Positions 10,631 to 25,671 are shown, counted from the first letter of the stretch. The stretch is DNA of 64,000 nt from Viscum album (GCA_963277665.1 OY728143.1:227283591-227347590); one strand, 5' to 3'. The notes: a model not told the origin generated them from the letters alone. Translations and numbers: made by a program.

Positions 10631-13600
10631 GCCCCAGAATAGTTTCTGTTAATGAAATAATGAAGAAAATAAATCTGCAAAAATAATCCACTCAGAAAAC
10701 ATTATACCAATTGATCTTCTAAGATTACCTAGGATTCTATAGACATCTCAAAATTTATATGTCCACCTAAAAAGTTTAATAAAAATAAAAAATGGATAGG
10801 TAATTTTTAGTGGATATTATAACTATTAAAGGATTCCCCTAGATTAGTGAATTAACAAGGAAAGGTAACTCTATGAGTACCACTAAAAAATTCACCATAA
10901 GATTCCAACTGATATAACTCAAGTAGAAGTCACAACCGAAAGCTCTTCCAAACCCCAACTGAAACAAAACATAATTCATAGAAGTATCCTCCTAGGATTA
11001 AAAGTAATATTCCTATAGTAACTCAATATAGGAATTTAAAAATCAATAAATATGGAAAAAAGAAGACCTCTAAATCATTACTCAACAATTATCAATGAAT
11101 AACACCACCCAAATATCACTATGATGATTTCCCCAGAAAAGGACCACCAACTCACTAATATCCACAATTCAACCCTATAATAAAGGTAAAGAAGTACAAT
11201 TCTATAGAATTCCTCTTAAAAATGAAATGGGACCCCCCTTTTAATAACAATAAATGAACCATAACATAGGACCTCATATCTAAATCACTAATCCTGGAGA
11301 TCTCAACAATTATCAAACTAACACCAACCAGATAATAATATCGACTATCATGGATTCCATATTAGTCCCTTGAAACACAAACTGACGATTTCCCATTTAT
11401 AGTTAACCAAATTGGACTTTAACATAACACCCTTTACCTATGATCCACTTGAATAAAATTCCCACTGACGAGTGAAGAGCATAACCCAAACAGATATCAA
11501 ATTATATAACGAATCATGGACTGGACCAAAGGGACAAACTCAAGCTAAGATAAACATAAGAAATCAATTGATCAAGAGTTCATATTGGGAAATCTACAAG
11601 GATAGAAAAAACTTGAGACTTTTCTAGGATTAATATCCAAAAAAACGAAACAAAAATCCCAAAAAAATACCAAACTCATCACAATAAAATAAAAAATAAT
11701 CCTCTTCAAAATAAAACACAATAAAATCCTTAAAATATTAAAATTTCATTAAAATAAATTTTCCCCTAGAAATTAACATTCCAATTTTTTTTACATAAAC
11801 TAGAAAAAATTAAAACACAGAAAATATAAATAATTTACATTTTAAAAAATTATCTCCAGAACATATATCACAAGAACACATTAAATAAATTAAAAAAATG
11901 AAAATCTACAAATTGTTCCTTTAATAACATTTTAATAAACACAAATTTATAATTTCAAAACCATGAACTATATCAAAAAACTATTTTCACCATTACTTTT
12001 CAATTTCAAAACACTTTCTTTGCATTAAAAGCACTTTAAAATTTCACACTTCAATTCATAAATCCCCAAACATCCATTTAAAATCATTTTAAAACTTCTG
12101 AAGATCTTTTTTGAATGAAAATTATGTGTCTTTAACCATAAAAATTCATTTTTTGTCATTTTAATGGAAATAATCCTTAAAAATTTTAAAAATCACATTT
12201 TCCCTTTTAAAACCATATGAAATTAATAAAATTCATTAGAAGTAAAACTAAATCAGATTAACATATTGAAAAAAAATAATTTATAAAGACAAATGAACCC
12301 ATAATAATATTACTAAGAATATAGTGGTCATACATGAATGGACCAGAAGGTTCGATGGACCACATACATTCATGAAACTACCATAAAAAGTTCCTTTGAA
12401 CCATCCACAGAGGCTATATATGGGATTTTAGTCCATGAGAGCTACCAACGTCTTCTATTTCACTCCCCTTAAACATAAATATTCAAAATATATCAAATAA
12501 TTATCAAATTAAAAATTGAAAATCAAAAAAACCTTTCATAAGTATGGTTTATTCATTATCTAAAGTGATTAGGAACCACCCTGTGACCTACCTTCCAAGG
12601 CTAATAATCTTATCTTCCATATACAAAACAATACAAATAATAGGGGATAATTGTGAGAGATTAAAGGTTCCTATGGGAGAAATAAAATGACTACTATGGA
12701 AACTTTTTTAAAAAAAAACATAATTCGTCCCACTAATTGATTAATAAGATGACTAGTTATAAGTAATGAAGTGAATTAATTATCCCCATAGTTTGGAATA
12801 AGTGGCTTGGCATTAAGGAATCACCACATAGGAAAGATTTTAGCCAAAAAAAAAACTAAATAATATAATAAATTATAATAAAATAATGGAAGAAACCAAC
12901 TAGAAATCATATGTTCACTCTTGAAATATATAAGTAGGTATGAAACCAAATAAAAAGATATTAAATCATTAAACAACAATTAGAACCAAAGACCTCCATC
13001 ACCACCATGGTGTCCCACTTTGATAAGGAAAAATATTCCGCCAGGATGGATATGCTTATCCCACTAGTAACTATAGTTACCATCTATCTATAGAATTTAA
13101 TAAAATCCTAATCTTTAATAGAAAATTAGTTAATGGGAAAGTTGTAGGTAATTCTACTAAAAATAAAAAACATGTCCCATTGAAATCATAAAATAGGTAT
13201 AACTGGATAAATGTAGAGAAATAAACTTAGAAAAACTGACATATATAGTAATGATACCCTATGAACCAAGGTAATTATCCAATAAAAAACACCAACAATC
13301 TAAGAGTGACAAGGATATGAACTTGAAACTATGATGACATATATATATGTGAGCATAAAAATTTCTAGTAGGCCACCACCACCAACTATTCAACAAGAAT
13401 AACCTAAAATTAAGGATCCATTATCATGATAGTTTGAATTAAAATAATAAAAAAATGTTTTTTATTTAAAATGATATCACAAATTAGCCAGTATTTAAAT
13501 AATTGTCATTTTATTTTCATAAATCCCTCAATAAAAATAATTTTGGCCAAATTCCCATTTTTATAAAACTTTTATTTCAAAACATTAGAAATATGATTTT

Positions 13601-14389
13601 CTAATACATAAAAATTCCTTTTATATTTAAAGAAGAGTATGTGAGGCACAATGAATAACAATAGAATGTAGATGATCACAAGTGTAAACTAAATTATGAT
13701 GTTAATCATATAATAAATTTCGGGGAACAATATTTTATCATTTTAATTAGTTAAAATGATAATAAATAAAATCATATTTAGATATAACATCATATAAACA
13801 AAAGTAAAATATTGAAAGCACCTTGAGAAAACCCAATGTTATGAGGGAGGTTGGGGTCCAAGGATCCTTGTACTCTCAGTGTTATTAAATCACATACATA
13901 CATCCCTTCCCATGTATGAGACGTTGGAGGGGATAAATCCAAGGTATAATGGTAGAAATTCACATCATGTAGTTTAGTCTCTGTTGTAGTGTAATCCTAC
14001 TGGAGACGCCAAAAAAAATCCTTGCTGACTCTCCCAATGTCACAGAATTACTATTCCCACGTAGGTACCCTATATTTCCAAGTGGAATTCCCATGACCTG
14101 AATATATATGGGGGGTGTAGTTGAAAAACCAAATCAAAATTACACAACAATTCAAAGCGACAATACAATAACACCTCTCCTACCTACACTACCAATGCAA
14201 TTCTAATTTATTAGAATAAAACTCATATTCCAATCATATCAAATATGAGTCTCACAAAAAACATAAAAATATGGGATTCCATTGGAGTGAAATTCACATT
14301 CAGAATGACTTTGGAAAGTTTCTACTAGGCCTGTACCATTCATTTTAAATTCTTTCCAAGAACTGTTTGAAATTGAGTCTGATATCCAC
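10631..14389 (-). mobile_element. Internal region of D copy: coding-poor LTR retrotransposon
   Basis: This stretch aligns in order with E (15763-17418, then 39825-about 41935). Shared landmarks are the PPT-like start (CCCCAGAA at 10635 and 15770), the segment near 11630-11690 matching 16810-16850, the 12420-12480 block matching 39975-40025, and the block TAGTAGGCCACCACCACC at 13361 and 40933. I find no RT, RNase H, integrase or zinc-knuckle signature on either strand, so this looks like a large non-autonomous derivative. The orientation is inferred from the LTR starts. Confidence 0.6.
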
Positions 14390-14419
14390 TTTGTATTATT
14401 AAGTGTTTAACTATTAATT

Positions 14420-14439
14420 CACACACACACACACACACA
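14420..14439. repeat. (CA)10 microsatellite near the edge of LTR2
   Basis: Ten CA units. The corresponding place in LTR3 (42195-42265) carries a longer, compound CA/TA repeat, so the repeat was present in the family and varied in length. Confidence 0.95.
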
Positions 14440-15697
14440 AATTATTATGATTGATAAGATTCACATCCTACCCAGTGAATTTGTAAATTTTTATCTTCAA
14501 CCATGTATATATTCATAACCATTGGATACCCAAAAATAAATTTACAAAACATCACATTCACTTTATTAAAACCATTCTGGAGACACTTTTGGAATAATTT
14601 CTTATATATATATATACAAATATTTAGGAACACACAGATACACACATAGTTATATACATGAGTATTGGAATGTTGAAACACAAAGTAAATTTCAAATCAA
14701 TTTATAATTAATCCGGTGTGGAATAAAGTTAATTAGTTCCATTAATTCCATTAAAAATTCATATATGAAAAATTATAAATAATCCATGAGTAATAAAAAT
14801 AATTAAATTTAAATAAAAATTATTTTTTGGGTAATGATAGAGTATGTTTTTCAAAATCAGAGCGAACCAAAGGGAAACATTTGTGAAAAAAATGTTAAAT
14901 TATAACTACATCCTTATAGATTTTAAAAACTTCAATAATAAAATTATTAAGCATCAAGAATAATAATTTAAGCCAATATAAATAAATGGTTCTACAATTA
15001 AATGTTCATGTATAGGGAAAAAAGTACCATGAAATTAGGAATATTATGAAACCCTTCAAGAATGGAAAAAGGAGGGTCCCTGAATGAAGCCACACATCAT
15101 TGGAATGAAACCCAAAAAAAATTCAAAAATCACCCAACCCTATAAACTATGGTTTGAACTATTTAAAACACAACAAGAGTGGAAATAAAAGGTGAGGAAA
15201 AGGAGGAAGAGAAAGAAGGAGTAGGTGGAGAAACCATTACCAAGATGAGCATACACTGAATATGGATGAAAAATGATGAGGAATTGAGTCCGGACTGAGG
15301 GAGTTATCATGCATGAGGTCTGCCTATATAGAGGGTATATCACATTGGAATGGGGAGAAAAGGTGTATTTATGGATTAAAATCCATTAAGTGTATTTTTA
15401 TAAAAATGAGTTTATTAAAACCTAGGGAGATTCATAGGGTTTATCAACACTCTATGAAAAACAATGCACCAACTTTGTGACAAGACCTAGCCACCTAGCA
15501 CACCATCATGGTTGGGCCCCATGGTTTAAAAAACCGTGAGGAAACTTTTGGAAATCACTCTATGAGAAATACAGGGCCACCATTATGGTTTTTGTCTAGG
15601 TTTTCCAATCGTGTGGCCAAATCATGCAACACAGTGAAATATTAATTTCCCATAAATTATTCCAAAATTCATAGATCCAAATATACAGAACAAAAAT

Positions 15698-15738
15698 ATA
15701 AATAAATAAATAAATAAATGAATTAATTAATTAATTAG
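15698..15738. repeat. (AAAT)n and (AATT)n simple repeat
   Basis: Tandem AAAT units run directly into AATT units, just inside the right end of LTR2. LTR1 lacks this expansion, so it arose after the two LTRs diverged. Confidence 0.9.
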
Positions 15739-15762
15739 GAATATTTATGTTTATGTTTAACA

Positions 15763-17418
15763 ATTCTCCCCAGAACGACCCATTATTTCCCAAAAAATCC
15801 ATGACAGTCAAAAATGAATAAATAATAAAGAAACTTAAACTAGAATAAGAAACCACTCAAACAACTCCAAGCTACTCGATCTCATAAGAATACCTAAAAA
15901 TATAAAGCCATATCCAAACATAAATGCCACACATGACTAATTTGATCAAAATAACAGAAGGAATAGACACTCATGGTTGATATCTTCACAATTTAAGGAT
16001 TCTAATAGACCAGTGTTTCAACAAGGAAAATAAACTCAGTTAGAACCACTACAATACAAAACCTAAGTTTCCAATCAAGAGTGATTTAGAAGAAATATTG
16101 ACCAAAATCTCATCGAACAATCCACTAAAATAATCTATAATTATATATTTAATCAAGCCTGGGATAAAAAATTATAGTACTAGTAGAACTTGAGAGATGA
16201 AAAATAATGGAAACAAAGAGGGAAGAAAATAAAACATCTAAATATTTTCCTCAAAATTCTCAAAGACGAACACAACCTAAAGATCATAATGATGATTTCC
16301 CAAAACGTGGAATAATAACACCCTCATCACCACACTTATACCCATTAATGAACAGAAATAGGAAGAAATCACGAACACACATCATTAAAATTTACATGGG
16401 CTCCCATAGTGTAAAATATAAAAGAATAGAAACAAAGGAAGTTATATCCAACTTACCAACCATGACGATATCAAAAATAATCATAGGAACACCAGCCCAT
16501 GTGTAAAATAAATTGGTAAAGAATCCATCGTAGTGACCTGAAATAAACACCAAATCCTTCCATGATATATTCAATCAAATTAAGACCTCATCATAACCCT
16601 CATCACCTTAGGTCCTCATGAATCACATCCCCACTATTGAGTTAAGAGTATGACCAAAAATTATTTCGAATGAAATGAGAAATCGTAGATGGAAAAAAGG
16701 AGAAACATCAGCTAATACAATCTTAAGAACTCAATTATTTAAGAATCTATAATCACAAATCTGTAACTCCCATTAAAAACATGTATTTTCTTGGAGGCAT
16801 ATCCAAACAGCATGAAACAAAAATCCCAAAATAATACCAAACACATCATTATAAAAATATGAAAAATAAGTTAGAAAACCATATTGAAATCATTAGAATA
16901 TTTAACATTAATAAAAATCATTTTTATCTACAAAATATAACTTTTCAAAATATTTTACCTAAATAAAATGAAATTTAAAACACTGTGAATGTAAACAATT
17001 CACATTTCAAAATAAAAACTCGATAAAACTGATCACCATCACACATAAACTAAATAAATTAATAAAGAAAGCCACTAATTACTACATTAAAATTATTTAA
17101 CAATCCAATATTTTAGACTATAAAAATTCCCAAAAATTATTAAAAACACATTTTGACCATTACATTCTAATTTAAAAACATTTATTCCCCATTAATCCCA
17201 CATTAAAATATCATATTTCCATTCTTAAAAAAACAACAATAACTTAAAACTAATTTAAATATTTTAAATTTTTTTAGCATACCTTATCAGAATTTAAACA
17301 CAAAATCCCATTTTAGTAATCTGTAAAGAAAATACTCATTATCAATTTTAAGACAAACATTTTGAATTAAAAAAATTCATTTTAATATATCGTTGAAAAT
17401 AATATAAATCACATTAAA
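15763..17418 (-). mobile_element. Internal region of E copy, first part
   Basis: Begins with a PPT-like tract (minus strand GGGGAGAAT) and follows D from about 10635 to about 12200. It is interrupted by element C at 17418. The plus-strand frame 16207-16506 (99 codons) and the minus frame 16574-16392 have no counterpart in D and are probably chance. Confidence 0.6.
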
Positions 17419-20179
17419 TATTTGGACCCAAACTTAAACATTACATAATCTAGATTTTTTTAAATTCACTTTCTTACATTCCAAAAGATCTTTTCAGTAT
17501 AGATTTTTAAAAAATTAGGAAATAATTAATATATATCGACCGAAAAAAATTAAAAGTGGGTACTATTAAAACAAAATCCATTTATTACATATCATAATCT
17601 TTTTTTAATAAAAACATGAAATCTAGTCATGAAACATATTCACAACATTCATCTTGGATTCTTATTTTCTATTACCCATCCTTAATCACTATGAAAATCA
17701 TTTCAAAACATGGGATGATTTTGAAAATCATAGTAAGGGACATAAAAATATGGAGGGAAACAATTAGTTCATTAATATTTATAATCATACAAAATAACAT
17801 TCACAAAGGCAAACCTCTCACCCAATAAGTGTCATTTTATTACTTTTTAAAAGCATGAGATATCTATAAAACATAGAGAACATAAATAATACCATAAAGG
17901 TAACATATAGAATTACCTACATAAGATTTTATCCCTCATGGATATAATATGATTTTTAACCCTCAAGGATACCTTATAATGCAACCCTCACGACTACCAT
18001 ACAATGTAACACTCAAGGCTACCTTATGATGTAACAATTGCAGTTACACATAGAGTAACCATACGGTCGACCTCCAACATAAACAACCCCAAAGAATTGA
18101 ATGAAGATATATTTCACACAATTAATTATAAAAAACACCCATGAAATATAAAATAAATATAAAACAAGAACACTTACATCATATAAATCATTCCCTTTAA
18201 AAAAGAACAGAAATTAAAAGAGAATTTATAAATAATGTCTCTTAAAAAAATCTTATACTTGAAGTGATAAATGATAAAAATAAGGTAATGTGTTTATAAA
18301 CTATTATTACACATAATAAACCATAATTCAATAAAAATTCCTTCCACAAAGAACCTAATTACCACATTATCAAAAAAGTAGAAGCTTGACCCCTAGAATG
18401 GGAATTAGGTAAGGAATTACCTTACATCTTGTTAACCCTACTTCAAAACTACTGTATAATGGGTTAAATAGTTTTATTAATATATTATAGAACCATTTTA
18501 ATATGTATAATTACTTATATGATATTTTTATAGCATATTTTAACAAATTTATTAATAATATTTTTTTTATTTTCATTTTCTCGGAGCATTTATTTCATGG
18601 TTTCCATGGTTTGTTCATTATGTATTTTCTTGTAGAGATAAAGAAAAATGCTACAAGTAGAATGAAATTGTGTTAATTTTTTTTCAAAAAATTTAAATGA
18701 TACCATATTTTTTTGATATGATGATTAATCATTAGATGAAACATTAATGAAAATGATTTAATTTATTCTGGTGGGTTTTATGATCATCACAATGTTAAAT
18801 CAATATATTCAATATAATCTTTATATATGGGTTCCAAACCAATAAATAACTTATAATATGTATAATAAAATATTATGTAACCCTAATAATTGTTTTATTC
18901 ACATTACTGAAGGTGATAATGAGCAATTAATCTCTATCACCCATGATTATGGTAAACTGACCCATCACTGTCGATGTTCTCATTTTTAGAATAAAAGGGA
19001 GAGGGAAAGAATTATGATGATGATTTCTTCCATTAACATGATAAAATTATATTATATATAAGATAGTAGATATATAAATCCACTTATATTAGGTAAAATT
19101 AAAATATTATAATAAATGTAAAGGAATTGAAAATAAAATAAAAGAAAATGAAAGAGGATTTTACCACTTTAATTCTAATTGAGAACCTCTTTAAGGACCT
19201 TGGTTTTGGTCTTTTGTTTATACTAGTATGTCATGAACGTGGGGTATAGTATTGGTAAGATAATTGTGTGAAAATTAAATAAGATACAAGGCTTTGTGTT
19301 GTGAGGATAGGTGATGGTGTGGGGTGATATTTATAGTCGATGATAGGGGTGTTTTATAATTATTATATTCATTACATTATATGTTTGGCTGATGACTATG
19401 AATAGTTTGGGCCTTATTACTAAATATATTAAAATAATTAAATATTATTCGACATTAATGTGCCTAAATTAGTTATGAATCAAGAAATAATATATTTAAC
19501 TTATAATGTATATTTACCATAAATTACCTATTTCACTGTTCACAGAATTCAGGTATTTGAAAGAAAAACTGAAAAACTCACCCTATCCATTTTTAAATGT
19601 GAAGAATTCAAAAATTAACTAAATTTTAGAAAAATAATTTTCTAAATATGTGAAATATAAATTTTAATTAAAATTATAATTTATTACAGAAAAACTAATT
19701 TTAAAACTATAACTCACTTTGTAATAAATTGAAAAATATAGTAATGTTTAACAAAATTATATCATAATCACAAGAAAACAACATAATAAATTATGATTCC
19801 ATTTTAGGAAATTATATATTTTTTTAAATCATTATATTAATTATAAAATTGTTATTAAACCTCTATGAATTAATAAAATACAAACACTTAATTTATTATG
19901 TCTAAAACAGTTATTTACTTGTTACACAAATAAATCATGACTAAACTAATAAGATACATGGATTTTATTTATAATTTATATGGTAAGGTTACTATTCTAT
20001 TTTTGAAATTACTATTCTTAATGGTCATTTTACTATTCCTAAGGCCACGTTACTAATCCCTCAGTTTGAATTCCATAATTTCTATAACTAACACTTATTT
20101 CTTTATACATTTATAATGAATTTGAATATTTAATTCCCAAATGAAAATAATTTATTATATATGTACCTAGGTCATTACA
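17419..20179 (-). repeat. Element C 3' LTR (2.76 kb)
   Basis: The minus-strand start TGTAATGACCTAGGTAC (at 20179) matches the 5' LTR start at 39819. The left end, GTTTGGGTCCAAATA on the minus strand, matches GTTTTGGTCCTTATA of the 5' LTR. The TATA-like box CTATAAATATC (minus) is at 19326-19336. Confidence 0.88.
19988..20060. repeat. TTACTATTC tandem repeat in C 3' LTR
   Basis: Four imperfect units of about 20 bases, each containing TTACTATTC (or TTACTAATC) and often followed by TAATGGTCAT. The 5' LTR has the same array at 39629-39700, so it was part of the LTR before insertion. Confidence 0.75.
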
Positions 20180-20196
20180 TTCTCCCCACCTTTGGG
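20180..20196 (-). other. Element C polypurine tract
   Basis: The minus strand reads CCCAAAGGTGGGGAGAA, directly before the 3' LTR start. Confidence 0.75.
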
Positions 20197-20226
20197 AAAT
20201 TACATCTTCTCAATTTTTATTTACTT

Positions 20227-23200
20227 TTAAAACATGTGAGGATAAATCTCCCTCATAACATTTTCTAATTCCCATGTTAGTTATTCATCCATTTGGTTTC
20301 TCCCCAAAAGCATAAAATTAATAATTACTTTATTCTACAATACATTCTCTCCATGATCAAGAATAAAAATAGGATTTTCTTTAAAAGAAATGATCACTTC
20401 TAGTAGAACTAATTCAAGGCTTAAAACATGAGATGAATCTGGATCACAATTACTCAACATCGAAAAAAGGAAAACATTGTGTGCCTATGATAAATTCAGA
20501 GGAAATGATTCTTAAAAGGAGACTCATCTAACATTATATAAGATTTCATAATGTCCAATAAACCATGGATTTATATTTTCTTTCCTAAAAAATGTATAAA
20601 AATTTCCCATGGTGATTTTCAAAGAAAAACATGATCGTTTAACTTGAAAAATTTCTTCCATTCTATTATCTACATAACTTTCTTGAATTCTTTGAGATTT
20701 CCTCATGTGTTGATGGATTACCTTCACCTTCTTAGCCACTTTGTCTATAAATTCTAGTCCCATCAACTTTCTTTCCATACCATCATCCCAAAATTCTGGA
20801 GTTCATCACCAATTTCAATAAAATTTATTAGAAAATGAAATATATATACTGGACTGAAATCTATTATTTTATGAAAACTTATCTGAGGAATGATTCAGAT
20901 CCCAACATCATTTTTAATCCAGTGAAGAGGCACAAATTTTGTCTTCCATTCTATGATTTTTTTCATCAATCTATCCCTCATATTGGGGATGAAAGGATAT
21001 TCTAAAATTTAATTCAACTCCAAATGAATTATGACAGGCTTTATCAAAGATATAAGTGAACTTGGGATCTTAGTGAGATTCACTGTATAGAGGAGCACCA
21101 TGTAAAATGATTAATTTTGTGAGGTACAGTTGAGAAAGATGATAAAAAAACATAGAATATTGAATATTCTGGAAATGTGAAGATTTAGTCAACAGACCAA
21201 CAATAACCTTCACATTGGTACCTCGAGTTGTATTTGGTAGAAAAACTATGAAGTCCATGTATATGTTTTCCAATTTCTACTTTGGCATCAAAAAAGTATG
21301 AGGCAAACCCTTTGTTAATTGTCGCTATTCTTTATCTAGTGAACATTTCAAAAATTTGACCCTAAAATCTGTAATATCTCTTCTAATTCTACCCCATAGT
21401 TAATAATTCCTAACGTATTTGTATATCTTAGTACGTCCTGGATGAACTAAAAACTAAGAACTATGAGCTTCACATAAAAAATAATTCTTCAACTGTAAAT
21501 CATAAGGAAAACATAATCTCTTCCCAAATCTCAAAAAACAATATTTATAAACAATAAATTAAAGAAACATATACTTTTTCACCAATTTAACCTTTTTATA
21601 TAACTTGACATATTCCTTATACGCTTTCTTAATTTTGTCCGATAGAGATTACTACAATAAAACTTGGAACAAAACAGAGGAATTTCCTTCTCCAAGAACT
21701 TCCAATCCAAAATTCATCTAATCATTAATCAAGGGGTTTTGTTCCAAATGTAACACGGTTAATGATGCAAGATTTTTTCAACTCAAGTAATCCACCACTT
21801 TGTTTTATTTTCTACGATGGTAATTCATTGTGAAATAATAATATTTTCTCAAATTAAATCTGTCTTCCCTACATAATTTTTAATTCCTTTTGAGTGAATA
21901 TATACTATATAATTTTATGGTCAGAAAATATATCACATTTGGATCCAAAAAAAATGATCCATCAGAAGTTTCAAAGAGAAAACCACAATGGATAATTACA
22001 AATCATGTGTGAGATAATTTATTTCATGAGATTTTAGTTGTCTAGAATCAAAATTAATTACATGATAATTCTACATTTGAATGAAACTAAGTCCTTTTAA
22101 AGAAAAAACACTGTAGATAACAATGTCTTCCTTTCTATAAGGCATGGAAAAAACTAGAGTATTCAGAAATCTATTATTTAGTTCCTAAAAAACAAACATG
22201 ACATTCTTATATCCAAATAAAATTTTCCCCTTTTCATGTTGAGTTAAATATCATGTTAGATAACCATCCAATATTTTTGGCAAACCATCACTAATAACAT
22301 GATTATCCAAGAAAAATATGAATATTTATAACATTTTTTGGTCTTTGAAATATATCATCCAATTTCTCTGGTGGGGTCAACTGTTATGCCATCCTTATTT
22401 ACAATGTTCTGAAGAAAATAAATATGTTTCCACCAAATATCAAAATTTCTAAATTTTCCATATATATTATTATCTTTGAGATTTTTCAAGAAAATATATA
22501 AATGGTTTTTATGATCATGATATCTTTTTTAAAATTCAAAAATATCATTAATAAATTCAACAAAAAACTAATCCAAATATTCTTAGAATATTCTATTTAT
22601 AGATTCTATGAATATATAAGGGGATTTTTTCAAACCAAAGGGTATAACAACAAACTCAAAATTTCCATATCTTGTTTGAAAAGTTGGTTTTGGGATGTCA
22701 TTTTCCTTTACCGTCTGATGATAGTACCCGAATTTCAATCCATTCTTGGAAAAATACTAGGCATCTTGGATTTGATAATAAAATTCAACAATAAGAGGAA
22801 ACAAATACTTATTCATAACATTAATTTTATCCAAATCTCCATAATCAATGATTATTCACATGGAAACATAATTATTTTTAATGAAAAATATAGTATCACC
22901 CCATGTTGATGTTCTCAGATGAATGAATCCTTAATCAAGATACTCTTGTAACATATTTTTCATTTCAAGAAGCTCCACTTGAGCCATTAGATAAGGGGGT
23001 TTTGAAATTAGACTAGAAGGAAGAACCATTGGAATAGTAAATTCAACATATTGATTAGTAAGAACATAGGGGAACCCATTACAAAAAACATTTAGGTATT
23101 CATTTACCCTTAGCGTATTATTAATCTGAATAGTTCACCTATTTTCAACAATATGTGAATTATAAATTTTATTTAAATATTTTATGATTTTCTCAATTTT

Positions 23201-24687
23201 ATGATATGTTATCAATTGTATGGATTCATTCTTGTATGCAAAGATAAAATATTTCTGAAAAAAACTTGTTTAGCCATATTATCAATCTTGGAAAGATAAA
23301 CTTAAAGTCAATCCATACCAAGAATAACATAGAACTCTACAAAGGAAAAAATAATGCTTTTTGGAAATTTAATTGCCTAAAAGATCATAGGATGATTCTT
23401 ATGATTTATTATCTCAATAATATTTCCCCCAATATTTTAACCATATGTTATTTTCTCTTTTCTTGAGGTGAACTTTCCAAATTACCAATAAAATTATTAG
23501 AAAATAAAGAAACCTGTAGACCCTATATCAAACAAAAAATTAGAAAAAACATTGTAAACAAAAAAAGTACATAACAACACACCATTGGATGTCCTGATAT
23601 TAGCTGAAAAATTATCAAAGGATCTTAATACACCTTTATTCTTATAATATATCTACCTTCCATCATTCAGAATTCCAGTGGGATGTTATTTGTATAAAAA
23701 ACCATCTCACCACATTAAAGACAATTTAAATTTTTAATCATAATTAATTTTAAGATAATTTTCCTAAAAATAGTAGACCATATGTCCAAACCTACCCTAT
23801 CAAAAACACTTCCCATTTTTGTTAAGGAATTCACCAGGGTGATTTTTACCACACTTTTCAAAAACTAGAAACTGAAATTTCTTATTTGCATATTTCAATG
23901 ATTTATTCATACCAATCCATTACCAACTATGTCTCATATTATTATTTTTGTAAAATTACACAGGATAATAATCAAAATTCATTTTTACCATCTGATCACC
24001 ATGGAAAAGTTTCAATTAACTTTTGAATTCATGGGTGGCCAATAATATTCGATATTTTGCTTCAATCCTGAGTAAAAATAATTAATCTTTCTATCAAGAT
24101 CCTCAATAATATTTAGAGTGTACCTTTCCAATCGGGTGATGTTTTTTTCATACCCAGTCACAAAATATTTCCCATTTTGATTCAATTTAATGAATTGATT
24201 TTCCATCATATGTCAAACCACCAGAGGAAATGATTTTTCAAGGAAAATATTTTTAAATTCTTCCCATTATAAGGTATCAATCTCCTCATCATCCCTTATA
24301 AACATGACCAATGACCACCATTGGTCAGCTTCAAATTCAATATGATAAAGAGAAAACCATTATCTTTGATTATATGATCACACCAAAACATAGAATTTAT
24401 TTTCATGGGAATTAATAATCCCTTAACCGCCACATGGTCAGAACATACACTAAAAGAATGAGACCGTTTCATCACAAAACGGTCCTATATCATCTTGTTT
24501 TTTATGGTAACTCTTGTTATTCCCTAGATTGTATTCCACTACTATTTATAGCCTGATTCAATAGAGCCATTACTATCAAAAACCATTTAGATATAATTCC
24601 CACAATTCCATGTTGCAAATTCAAGTATATATCAACCACTCAGTGCCTTCATAATTTAGCTTCCCAATTTCTTCTTCAGAAAACCAT
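20227..24687 (-). pseudogene. Element C gag-pol remnant with altered protease and RT active sites
   Basis: The likely gag start ATG is at 24687; its first codons match N gag (MV, then the downstream LLNQAI-like stretch). Zinc knuckle remnants lie at about 23870-23690: knuckle 1 keeps CGKNH, knuckle 3 has a stop. Protease reads LFDIGS: Asp is kept (23527-23529) but the following Ser is Ile. In RT the FIDD box reads FIND, with an Asn codon at 22547-22549. RNase H lies near 22200-21850, integrase near 21275-20900 and the integrase C-terminus at 20778-20524, with a chromodomain-like tail ending at a stop at 20227-20229. Stops and frameshifts are numerous. The loss of the first catalytic Asp means even a repaired frame would lack RT activity; element G has the same change. 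The long plus-strand frame 22502-22909 is an antisense shadow of RT. Confidence 0.85.
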
Positions 24688-24820
24688 TATGAAGAGAGAT
24701 ATCTTAGATAAAGGAATATGGAAATATTAAAATGATATATCATTTAAAACTAACAATAAGGTAAAAATAATTTATGGTATTCTATTAACAACATCATAAT
24801 CCCTATAGTTATCTAAACCA

Positions 24821-24834
24821 TGCTCTAATACCAA
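24821..24834 (-). other. Element C primer binding site
   Basis: The minus strand reads TTGGTATTAGAGCA, one base off TGGTATCAGAGCA, the common initiator-tRNA-Met-type primer site of plant Ty3 elements. It lies one base from the 5' LTR end. Confidence 0.85.
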
Positions 24835-24835
24835 C

Positions 24836-25347
24836 TATAAGGACCAAAACTTAAACATTACATTATATTAATTTTTTTTATAATTCACTTTATTACATTC
24901 CCAAAGAACTTTTCAATTTATTTTTTTAGAAAATTAGGACATCATTCAAACATATCACCCCAAATCATAAAAATTAGGTACTTCTAAAATACTATCCATT
25001 TATTCTATAATACAAATAATTCTTATAAAAATATAAAACTATTCTAGGGAAGTCTTCAAGAATTCTTCTTGTATGCTTCTTTTCTCTTACCCATCCTCGA
25101 ACACTGTAAGGAAAATTTTAAAAGATGGTATGAGCCAAAAAATAATATTAAGGGACATAAAAATAATGAGAGAAACCATTAGTTTATGTATACATATAAA
25201 AATATGAAATCATTTTCAAAAAGGCATACTTCTCATCCAATAAGAATCATATAGTTACTTTTAAAAAACATGAAATTTCCATAAATCATAGAAAAAATAA
25301 TAATACAATGAAGGTAAATTGAAGAATTAAATATGTAATATTATAAC
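24836..25347 (-). repeat. Element C 5' LTR, end segment (left of nested N)
   Basis: Aligns with the left end of the C 3' LTR (17419 onward). The last five bases, ATAAC (25343-25347), are the target duplicated when N inserted. Confidence 0.88.
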
Positions 25348-25671
25348 TGTAACATTCCAGGTAAATGAAGAATAAGACATATTTTATATTTTTTAATATT
25401 TGTGAATTAAATAATAATTTTACTTTAAAGGGGATGCTATGTTCGATAGTGTACCAGATATGCAACAACGAGTTTCTTTGGATTCTTACGTTGCACACTA
25501 ATAATATAATATTATTAATTTAAATGGTAGTTAACTCCTAACCGTTTTATTGGTGGGAATGAACAAAAATAATTACAATATGATTATACATGATGGTTCA
25601 ATGTGTTTACAGTATCCAATAAAAAGTTAGAGGCTTAAAATTTGAATGAATCTAATTTTAAGCATAATTTA

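Larger units (their letters stand above)
14390..15762 (-). repeat. LTR2, the LTR shared by the D and E copies
   Basis: The right end is clear: minus-strand TGTTAAAC at 15762, preceded by the purine tract GGGGAGAAT. It aligns with LTR1 from about 14776, and with the two fragments of LTR3 (41936-42286, 54201-54493). A TATA box (CTCTATATAGG on the minus strand) is at 15323-15333. The left boundary is uncertain by about 60 bases; primer-site-like sequence lies near 14375-14388. It serves as 5' LTR of D and 3' LTR of E. Confidence 0.6.

Noticed and set aside
16207..16506. Plus-strand frame of 99 codons
   Set aside because: Opposite to the orientation of element E and not kept in the aligned part of D.
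22502..22909. Plus-strand frame of 135 codons
   Set aside because: It is the antisense of the RT region of element C. The same shadow appears at 63269-63577 opposite G. Low-complexity Ile/Lys/Asn composition, no family match.
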